64,000 nucleotides of DNA from UBA12087 sp964370815 (GTDB taxonomy: Bacteria; Chloroflexota; Anaerolineae; Anaerolineales; Villigracilaceae), in the NCBI GenBank assembly GCA_964370815.1, contig CAYJKQ010000001.1, forward strand, positions 558,001-622,000, read 5' to 3'. How positions within the stretch are numbered: position 1 is the stretch's first letter; every line of letters starts with the position of its first letter. The translations under genes and the position numbers were made by a program. Positions 27,301 through 33,087 of this stretch are shown in pieces. A model generated the notes under the pieces. That model was not told the DNA's origin. It was given only the letters and a program-made list of their open reading frames with translations, and searched no databases.

Positions 27301-27434
27301 TTTTGAAAAAATGTTTTAAACCGTTCTTCTCCCGTTGAAATTGTATCCAAGAGAACCTGTTGGTGTCTTAAATGAGCATCCTGTTCATTCTCATTGAATC
27401 CTTCCAGATCATAACTAATTTTCTGTCTCAACAT
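24357..27434 (-). CDS. PAS/multi-GAF HD-GYP phosphodiesterase
   Basis: A 1025-residue cytoplasmic signalling protein: PAS domain at about 35-150, four GAF domains at about 155-315, 325-490, 500-655 and 665-820, and a C-terminal HD-GYP domain at about 835-1010. The active-site pieces are LLHDIGKMPIPD and HHECWDGSGYPEG, both intact, so hydrolysis of cyclic di-GMP is expected. No transmembrane segment or DNA-binding domain is seen. A TATAAT lies ten bases before the ATG. No GGDEF gene is in the window. Confidence 0.9.
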   Translation of the reverse strand: MLRQKISYDLEGFNENEQDAHLRHQQVLLDTISTGEERFKTFFQNAQVGIYRTTPDGRILAANPAFLKIVGFSSVEDLATRNLEQEGFSPHSPRQIFKDRIVQEGEIRDLEGEWVRKDGSLVNVSENARVIWGEDGTIKYYEGSVIDITERKQAEKLQSAIYAISQAAILSDNLDVLYEAIHKILGKLMPIKNFFIALYNPVDDLVTYPYYRDQYDEIPSPQKAGKGLTGYVLRTGKTLFASPEEFQKLLQAGEVELVGTNSVDWLGVPLISQEKTIGAMVTQSYTEGVRFEDAHADLLTFVSTQVAMAIESKRAQEKILQQAERLSLLNTISNALSSTLNLDDLLEIIFHEITKAILSDAFFIALYDNANNELEFKINMDKGTREESYKQTLGSGLTANVIKNKKPLLIRDLVKEQEHLPSAEKWGTMDLPASWLGVPVLFGGEVLGVISVQMYTPNAYSLVDQELLSTIADEVAISIVNSRLYAAEKRRASRLAEITRLGIELTAIRNEQMMLDKLVIAAARIMECSTCTVMALDKMMKKVSLAAQYGLPEGAFEDLSEILSSPSFQRSIASGDPIIIPNIERDAPKLREVLVNKEIKSFFAYPMVIDDITIGFLTLSNNSPYKPANEEINASQLLAERAATALNNTRLFEETSHNLMQVQALHLIDQAITSSVDLNFILNILLEKTRSQLGVDASAVLIFDPGSQMLNYASGIGFHTNALQSTHLMLGQGYAGMAGLNKKIVHVDHMRTINSEFLRSPFFRSEGFEVYYGVPLVAKDQLKGVLEIFHRSVLDVTPDWMSFLNAFAGQAAIAIDNAQLVSELKSSNMELMQAYDTTIMGWSSALELRDSETEGHTQRVTKVTLRLAQAMGVSEADLIQIRRGSLLHDIGKMPIPDKVLLKADALDEEEWEIMRQHPVNAKKLLSSIAYLKPALNIPYYHHECWDGSGYPEGISGEDIPLEARIFAVVDVWDALRSKRRYRGAWTNEKVRAYIRSQSGKQFDPRVVEIFEELINTEPLLYTAIE

Positions 27435-27667
27435 TGATATCCCTATTATAAGGTTGGAAGAAATTCATTGATCTCAACTTTTTATCAGAGAAGTTTCATA
27501 CTAACTCATGATAAAAAAATTTTCAATTGGTTTATACAACATATTCTAACTTCCGAACTTAATAAAGTATATGGTCATTAAGTACTATTTTTTTTGTTCC
27601 ATCCAGTATGTTTTATGTTGTTTAATAGATATTTATTAGGTGATTTCTCGAAGTCATAAGGCATTAA

Positions 27668-27700
27668 GGAGTGAAAGCGAGGTTCGCTCGCTTTCACTCC
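27668..27700. repeat. Perfect hairpin, family GTGAAAGC (copy 1)
   Basis: GGAGTGAAAGCGAG, loop GTTCG, and the exact reverse complement. There is no T run after it on either strand. A close relative is at 56499-56535. Confidence 0.7.
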
Positions 27701-27763
27701 TCCACCGTCTCCCCAATGTTTGAGAGAATCCTTTGGAGTGTATTAATTATCTTTATGACTACA

Positions 27764-27829
27764 CAGATAGATTACCTTCTCCCGAAGGATATCTTGCGCC
27801 GGCGGGTTTGCTACCCTGATAATTGTCAA
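27764..27829 (+). repeat. Dispersed two-hairpin repeat (copy A)
   Basis: About 66 bases holding the hairpin CCTTC-TCCC-GAAGG and then GGGT..ACCC followed by TGATAATTGTCA. A reverse-oriented relative lies at 45493-45557; from CCTTC on, 46 of 54 positions agree by my count. Confidence 0.75.
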
Positions 27830-27942
27830 CCCAGTAGTCATTCATCTTTTAGGTGAATCTTGATAAAGATTTTATTGTAAGTAATACTGGCGTTATTTCA
27901 TCCCTAATCCATTTTTTACCCCCTGCAAAACCTTAACCATTA

Positions 27943-28000
27943 ATTCAATACCTGACAACCAGCAATATAAATTGTTAATATGTGTTGTCAGGTTTTGAAT
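27943..28000 (-). terminator. Terminator of htpG
   Basis: A 17-base stem, ATTCAATACCTGACAAC (27943-27959) with GTTGTCAGGTTTTGAAT (27984-28000), one mismatch and a 24-base loop, begins ten bases after the htpG stop. The T run on the minus strand is weak. Confidence 0.55.
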
Positions 28001-28010
28001 GATATTTCAC

Positions 28011-29921
28011 CTATTTGGCTTCTTTTTTTAAGGTGGAAGAAGGTCGGCCGATTGCAGCAGCAATGATCTGTTCGAGGCGTGCAACCATGCTGGCGGGATC
28101 GGGATGTAAGCCTTCCACCAGTAATGCACTTTCATAGATCTGATCAATGATCGCTTTTTGCAATTCAGATCCAATTTCCAACGTAAGAAGGTTTTTCAAT
28201 ATGGCGTGGGCGGGATTAAGTTCAAGGATCTTTTTAGGGACCGTGTAATCTTTTTCCAGATATTTATAGACCCGCTGAAGTTCCGGATTCATGCTTCCCT
28301 CCGGGTCCACCAACCTGGCTAAAGATTGGGTAAGACGCTTGGTAGTGCGTACATCTGCCACTTGTTCCCCCAATTGGGTCTTGAATATTCCTATTAATGC
28401 TTCCATATCTTTTTCTGGGAGGGGGTCGCTGTTGGCAGATGGGGAATCGAGTGTTTCCGGAAGGTCTATTTCTTCAGCAGCAGCATTTTTCAACTCAAAG
28501 TCCTTATATTTGTGCAACCCCATCAACATGAAAGAATCCATGGGTTCGGTTAATAGCAGGACTTCCACCAATCGGCTGTGGAAGTAATCCAGGTGTGGGC
28601 TGCGCAGCACGGATTTGGAATCGTCACCTACGATATAATAGATCTTCTTCTGATCTTTCTGCATGCGTTGAATGTAGTCCTCCAATGAAGACCAATCTTC
28701 GACATTTGTACTGGAATGGAAGCGCAGCAAAGGTTGCAGTTGCTCAGATTCGGGTGAATTGGAAGCGATACCCTGCTTAAGGAATACTCCAAATTCCTTC
28801 CAGAAGGAGGTGTATTTATCTGGTTCCTTGCGAGCCAAATCCTCCAAGTCTTTTAAGACCTGCTGGGTTAATATCTTTTTTAGTTTTGCCATCATGCCTG
28901 TCGCCTGAATGGTTTCACGCGAGACGTTTAAAGGTAGGTCTTCCGAATCCACGACTCCCTGCACAAAACGAAGAAATTCCGGTAGCAGATCTTTTGAATA
29001 TTCGTCAATAAGAATATTTTTTGAATACAGCTTCAGACCATCTTCCTTGCGTATGGCAAGCATGCCGCGCTCAGCTTTCGCCGGTACATATAAAATGGCA
29101 TAGACTTGAATTGGAGCATCGGTTGACATCTGGATGTGAAAAAGCGGGTCTTCAAAGTCGAGAGTCATTTGCCGGTAGAAATCTTTGTATTGCTCCTCGG
29201 TCACATCATGTTTGGCGGTCCTCCAAATGGAGGTCTGCTTATTGACCTGCTGTTTGTCATCTCCAAGATAGATTGGAAATCCAACATAATCTGAATGCTT
29301 GCGAAGGATTTCCTTCAAGCGGTACTCCTCCAGGAACTCAAGTGCATCCTCTTTAAGTTTGATCTCGATCCTGGTGCCGCGCTCTTTTTTATCGGCTGGA
29401 GTTACTTGAAAATCATCCTGACCGACAGCATACCAGCTTGTGGCTTCTGCTTCATTCCGAAATGAGCGGGAGGTCACCCGAACCCATTCCGCCACCATGA
29501 ACACAGAATAAAAGCCCACACCGAATTGTCCGATGACATTGATCAAGTCTTTTTTATTCTCGATCGTGGTTTCATTGGCTGTTTTGATAAATTCACGGGC
29601 GCCAGATTGGGCGATAGTGCCGAGATTCTCTATGATCTCGTCACGAGTCATGCCGATCCCGGTATCCGTTAGCGTGATCACATGCTTGTCCTTATCTATT
29701 ACAATGTGAATGTTCAAATCCACATCCGGGTCAAGCACATCATGGTTGGTCAACATTTCAAATCGAATTCGATTAAGTGCATCAGAGGCATTCGAGATCA
29801 ACTCTCTCAGGAAAACTTCCCGATCTTTATACAGACTATGGATCAGGATATTCAATAATTGCTTGGTCTCTGCTTTAAAAGTAAATGATTCGGGTGTGCC
29901 CTGACCTTTCTTCTTTGTCAT
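28011..29921 (-). CDS. htpG: Molecular chaperone HtpG (Hsp90)
   Basis: A 636-residue Hsp90 of normal bacterial length. The N-terminal ATPase has ELISNASDALNRIRFE, DTGIGMTRDE and GQFGVGFYSVFMV; the middle domain has the catalytic-loop Arg in PLNVSRETIQ; the C-terminal dimerisation domain ends the protein. AGGAGG precedes the ATG. It stands alone, as htpG often does. Confidence 0.96.
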   Translation of the reverse strand: MTKKKGQGTPESFTFKAETKQLLNILIHSLYKDREVFLRELISNASDALNRIRFEMLTNHDVLDPDVDLNIHIVIDKDKHVITLTDTGIGMTRDEIIENLGTIAQSGAREFIKTANETTIENKKDLINVIGQFGVGFYSVFMVAEWVRVTSRSFRNEAEATSWYAVGQDDFQVTPADKKERGTRIEIKLKEDALEFLEEYRLKEILRKHSDYVGFPIYLGDDKQQVNKQTSIWRTAKHDVTEEQYKDFYRQMTLDFEDPLFHIQMSTDAPIQVYAILYVPAKAERGMLAIRKEDGLKLYSKNILIDEYSKDLLPEFLRFVQGVVDSEDLPLNVSRETIQATGMMAKLKKILTQQVLKDLEDLARKEPDKYTSFWKEFGVFLKQGIASNSPESEQLQPLLRFHSSTNVEDWSSLEDYIQRMQKDQKKIYYIVGDDSKSVLRSPHLDYFHSRLVEVLLLTEPMDSFMLMGLHKYKDFELKNAAAEEIDLPETLDSPSANSDPLPEKDMEALIGIFKTQLGEQVADVRTTKRLTQSLARLVDPEGSMNPELQRVYKYLEKDYTVPKKILELNPAHAILKNLLTLEIGSELQKAIIDQIYESALLVEGLHPDPASMVARLEQIIAAAIGRPSSTLKKEAK

Positions 29922-30192
29922 ACTTGCCTCCTGATTTCTGGTGTAGCTTAATTACAATTCTATCATCCTTAACTTGGTGCCGGGATGGTTTATCCGAGTA
30001 ACGCACTGGCAATTATAAACAAGGTATTTTAAATTTTCAAGTTGGATATAATTTTCTTAAAGATGGAAGTTTAATTTACCAAGAGGAGCGTTTCTATGAG
30101 AACAATTGCCTTATAGAGGCACATCATCCGTAGACCACACATTGACAGGACTGATTGGAGGGTATAGAATTAGCATAACTTAAGGAAATACG
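29922..30192 (+). other. Intergenic region upstream of the small-gene locus
   Basis: It contains a TATAAT at 30047-30052, a GAGGAG (30083-30088) before a six-codon frame MRTIAL (30096-30116) and the promoter at 30142-30170. Nothing longer is supported. Confidence 0.45.
30142..30170 (+). promoter_or_regulatory. Sigma-70-type promoter of the small-gene locus
   Basis: TTGACA (30142-30147), a 17-base spacer, TAGAAT (30165-30170). This is the closest match to consensus in the window; transcription would start near 30177. Confidence 0.6.
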
Positions 30193-30279
30193 ATGATAAA
30201 TATCTTATTCGAAGAACCTGACCCACACCCATTACCCTCATCCGCACCAAGCAGATGCCAGGAGATACTACCAGCCTGA
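30193..30279 (+). CDS. Possible proline-rich leader peptide (28 residues)
   Basis: An ATG with AAGGAA five bases upstream opens 28 codons ending at TGA 30277-30279. Six of 28 residues are Pro, clustered as PDPHPLP. It starts about 16 bases after the predicted transcription start and ends 21 bases before a hairpin with a T7 tail, the layout of an attenuator leader. It could instead be noncoding sequence within a small RNA that ends at the hairpin. Confidence 0.35.
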   Translation: MINILFEEPDPHPLPSSAPSRCQEILPA

Positions 30280-30300
30280 AATTTATTCATTCGGTCTGAA

Positions 30301-30340
30301 ATGTACCCCTGCGTCATGATGCGCTGGGGTACATTTTTTT
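30301..30340 (+). terminator. Strong hairpin with T7, possibly an attenuator
   Basis: ATGTACCCC (30301-30309) pairs with GGGGTACAT (30326-30334); inside, GCG pairs with CGC around an eight-base loop. Seven T's end at 30340 and the next gene's ribosome binding site begins at once, so the element must be read through for that gene to be expressed from the promoter at 30142. Confidence 0.75.
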
Positions 30341-30351
30341 AGGAGATATGT

Positions 30352-30564
30352 ATGAATAACCAGCTTCAATTACCCTGGGTTCAACCCTGCGAGGAAATTA
30401 CCCCAATATCCAAACCATGGTCAATGGTTGCTCTGCAAAAGAAGATCAAGAAAATAACGTGCCATATCAACAAGCTTGACCAGTTTGCCAACTCATTGAG
30501 TTCCTCTTACACAAGCAGTGACTCATTTGCCCAGAAGGTCATCAGTCGCAATGTCTTGCGCTAG
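30352..30564 (+). CDS. Small hypothetical protein (70 residues)
   Basis: An unrecognised 70-residue, soluble-looking protein with a basic middle (KKIKKITCHINK) and Ser-rich C-terminal part. AGGAGA lies five bases before the ATG. It sits directly behind a hairpin with T7 and 30 bases before a 44-residue membrane-peptide gene. The coding call rests on the ribosome binding site and the arrangement. Confidence 0.5.
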   Translation: MNNQLQLPWVQPCEEITPISKPWSMVALQKKIKKITCHINKLDQFANSLSSSYTSSDSFAQKVISRNVLR

Positions 30565-30594
30565 GGAAGAGAACTTTTCAGTAAGGAGTAAAGA

Positions 30595-30729
30595 ATGTTC
30601 ACAATAATGATTTATGCTTTTATCACAATCACCCTCTTTGGCTTGTGCATCACACAACTCGAAGCCACTGATCGTGAGCTACAATTTCTTATCAAATATC
30701 ACGATATTTTCGATGACTCAACTCATTGA
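30595..30729 (+). CDS. Small membrane peptide (44 residues)
   Basis: A 44-residue frame with TAAGGAG seven bases before the ATG. Residues 1-20 (MFTIMIYAFITITLFGLCIT) form a hydrophobic helix and the rest is polar and acidic (ending IFDDSTH). A strong terminator follows 40 bases later. It resembles type I toxin-like or regulatory membrane peptides in shape only; the family is not recognised. Confidence 0.5.
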   Translation: MFTIMIYAFITITLFGLCITQLEATDRELQFLIKYHDIFDDSTH

Positions 30730-30770
30730 TCCCCCCCATAAAAGTGATCGTACAACCTTAAGGCTGAAAA

Positions 30771-30801
30771 AAACCGTTGATACCAATATCAACGGTTTTT
30801 T
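30771..30801 (+). terminator. Terminator of the small-gene locus
   Basis: A perfect 12-bp stem, AAACCGTTGATA and TATCAACGGTTT, with loop CCAA, flanked by A's and followed by T's. It could work in both directions. Confidence 0.85.
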
Positions 30802-30893
30802 ACGGAGATGATTGTAGGTAAGACTCCACCTTACAAGGCGGTAGAACCCAGACTCTGCAAATTCGTATCCCATTGCAGAACTTGCATATCAGT

Positions 30894-30899
30894 TATAAT
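30894..30899 (+). promoter_or_regulatory. -10 box (TATAAT) directly before the phosphoesterase gene
   Basis: A perfect TATAAT ends six bases before the GTG at 30906. TTGCAG with a 15-base spacer is a poor -35. Confidence 0.45.
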
Positions 30900-30905
30900 A
30901 CGCTC

Positions 30906-31877
30906 GTGAGAACTATTTTCAGATCTTTTATTCTGTTGATATTCCTGACAGGTCAGGTGGCATGTTTCCCTGCAGCCTTTTCCGGCAAGGTCCCTTCGCC
31001 GAACCCCAGCATCACACCCCTAACAATCTCACCACCAATTTCCACTCAAACCGATGAACCTTCTATAATAACAGCAGCTCCTACGGATAATCAATTCATC
31101 CGGTTTGCGGTGATCGGCGATTACGGCAGTGATAATTCAGACGAAAATACTGTTGCAAATCTGGTGACAAGCTGGAAACCTGACATGATCATCACAACCG
31201 GGGACAATAATTATCCGGAAGGTTCAGCCCAAACGATCGATCACACCATTGGTCAGTATTACCAGGCCTATATCCACCCTTATGACGGGGAATATGGAGA
31301 AGGCGCAATTGTAAATAATTTCTTCCCCAGCCTGGGTAACCATGATTGGATAACGGATCAAGCCCAACCTTATCTGGTTTTCTTTACCCTGCCCGGTAAC
31401 GAGCGTTATTATCAGTTCAGCAGAGACCCGGTTGCATTTTTTGTTATCGACAGCAATGCACAAGAACCTGATGGTGTCAACAGGAGTTCAGTGCAGGCAG
31501 AATGGATTAGACATCAGATGGCGTTATCCACAGCAACATGGAATGTGGTTTATTTCCACCATGCGCCATATTCATCCGGAATTCACGGTTCGACAACCTG
31601 GATGCGCTGGCCATTCCTGGAATGGGGCGCAGACCTGGTTCTTTCCGGTCACGATCACACCTATGAACGCCTGCAAGTCGATGGTCTGACTTACATTGTA
31701 AATGGTCTCGGTGGGGGTTCGATCTACGATTTTCTTATTCCATTACCCGAAAGCCTGGTTCGTTACAACCAGGAGCACGGAGCCATGTTGATCGAGGCTG
31801 ATAGTCAATCTCTCAGGATTCTATTTATGAACATTCAAGGCGAGGTTATTGACAGTCTCACTATATCCAAACCTTGA
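30906..31877 (+). CDS. Calcineurin-like metallophosphoesterase lipoprotein
   Basis: About 323 residues. A short signal ends in the lipobox-like TGQVAC (Cys about residue 19), followed by a Pro/Ser/Thr-rich stretch and the phosphoesterase domain with all metal motifs: IGDYGSD, TTGDNNYPEG, LGNHDW, FHHAPYSSG and SGHDHTYER. This order resembles purple-acid-phosphatase/tartrate-resistant relatives. I chose the GTG at 30906 because the signal starts there and a TATAAT ends six bases earlier; an upstream TTG at 30873 would put the promoter inside the gene. Confidence 0.88.
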   Translation: MRTIFRSFILLIFLTGQVACFPAAFSGKVPSPNPSITPLTISPPISTQTDEPSIITAAPTDNQFIRFAVIGDYGSDNSDENTVANLVTSWKPDMIITTGDNNYPEGSAQTIDHTIGQYYQAYIHPYDGEYGEGAIVNNFFPSLGNHDWITDQAQPYLVFFTLPGNERYYQFSRDPVAFFVIDSNAQEPDGVNRSSVQAEWIRHQMALSTATWNVVYFHHAPYSSGIHGSTTWMRWPFLEWGADLVLSGHDHTYERLQVDGLTYIVNGLGGGSIYDFLIPLPESLVRYNQEHGAMLIEADSQSLRILFMNIQGEVIDSLTISKP

Positions 31878-32072
31878 AACAACACCAGATACAATTATCC
31901 AACTCTCTATCAATCCTCCCCAAGGTTTGGAAAAATAAGGGTGAAGGAAGGGAACCTTCTGAAAGTCAGCTCCAATAGAATTTTACCCTTAGAGCAAAAG
32001 CTGTATGGTATATTTGCATTCACTGAGAAAATTAACATAAAGAATCATTTTCGTTTAATATAGCTGACAGAA

Positions 32073-32078
32073 TATAAT
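32073..32078 (+). promoter_or_regulatory. -10 box (TATAAT) upstream of deoC
   Basis: TATAAT ends only three bases before the ATG at 32082, so initiation would fall inside that codon or after it. This supports the ATG at 32109, which has its own GAGG, as the true start. Confidence 0.4.
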
Positions 32079-32108
32079 TTCATGCAAAAAAGTTACGAGG
32101 CAAGCGAT

Positions 32109-33071
32109 ATGACGATAAATAAAACCCACAATCCAGGTATGCCGCTCAATATGGATTGGGTCCAGAAGTCTCACATCAATCGCAGCGCGGTCGAACGCCG
32201 GGCTGCGACCATTCCCACCCGACGGAGCGTTAAGAAAGAATGGCAGGCTGCCTGGTTACTGCGCGCCATCACCTGTATGGACCTGACCGCACTGGCTGGC
32301 GATGACACTCCGGGACGTATCCGTCGTTTGTGCGCCAAAGCCAGGCAACCGCTCCGACCCGATATGCTGACCAGCCTTGGGCTTTCAGACCAAGAATTAA
32401 CTGTGGGTGCCGTATGCGTTTACCCCAGCCGTGTAAAAGATGCGGTTGAGGCACTTAAGGGCAGCAAGATACCTGTCGCCTCTGTGGCTGCAGGTTTTCC
32501 TGCTGGGCAGACACCCATGCCGCAACGCCTAGCAGAGATCGAGCAAGCTATAGAATCCGGTGCCAGGGAGATCGATATTGTCATCACACGCACTCATGTT
32601 CTGACAGGAGATTGGCAAGCGCTGTACGAAGAGATCAGTCAATTTCGAAAAACCTGCGGAGATTCCGCCCATATGAAAACGATCCTGGCAACAGGTGACC
32701 TGGGTACCCTCACCCAGATTTACCAAGCCAGCCTGGTGGCGATGATGGCTGGCTCCGATTTCATTAAAACCTCCACCGGTAAGGAAGATGTCAATGCCAC
32801 CCTGGAATTCGGCCTGGTAATGACACGCGCCATCCGGGAATATCATGAGAACACCGGATTCAAGGTCGGATTCAAACCAGCCGGTGGTATCAGCAAAGCC
32901 AAGCAAGCTCTCGCCTGGCAAGCCTTGATGAAAGAAGAACTCGGTGATGACTGGCTGATGCCGGACCTGTTCCGCATCGGCGCAAGCAGCTTGTTGACAG
33001 ATCTTGAACGTCAACTATATCATTTCCTGACCGGGCACTACGCTGCACGCCACCACATGCCAATGGGATAA
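32109..33071 (+). CDS. deoC: Deoxyribose-phosphate aldolase
   Basis: About 320 residues, matching the longer eukaryote-like DERA form rather than the ~220-residue type. It cleaves deoxyribose 5-phosphate to acetaldehyde and glyceraldehyde 3-phosphate. Catalytic Lys residues are visible in DFIKTSTGKED and VGFKPAGGISK. The start at 32109 has GAGG nine bases upstream; an ATG at 32082 is in frame but overlaps the promoter. It is followed after 16 bases by an aldehyde dehydrogenase that could oxidise the acetaldehyde. Confidence 0.92.
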   Translation: MTINKTHNPGMPLNMDWVQKSHINRSAVERRAATIPTRRSVKKEWQAAWLLRAITCMDLTALAGDDTPGRIRRLCAKARQPLRPDMLTSLGLSDQELTVGAVCVYPSRVKDAVEALKGSKIPVASVAAGFPAGQTPMPQRLAEIEQAIESGAREIDIVITRTHVLTGDWQALYEEISQFRKTCGDSAHMKTILATGDLGTLTQIYQASLVAMMAGSDFIKTSTGKEDVNATLEFGLVMTRAIREYHENTGFKVGFKPAGGISKAKQALAWQALMKEELGDDWLMPDLFRIGASSLLTDLERQLYHFLTGHYAARHHMPMG

Positions 33072-33087
33072 TTATCTGGAGTATCAG

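Larger units (their letters stand above)
27435..28010. other. Intergenic region with structured repeats
   Basis: No gene is supported in these 576 bases. They contain a perfect 14-bp hairpin (27668-27700), a dispersed two-hairpin repeat (27764-27829) and the htpG terminator (27943-28000); the rest is AT-rich. Confidence 0.7.
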
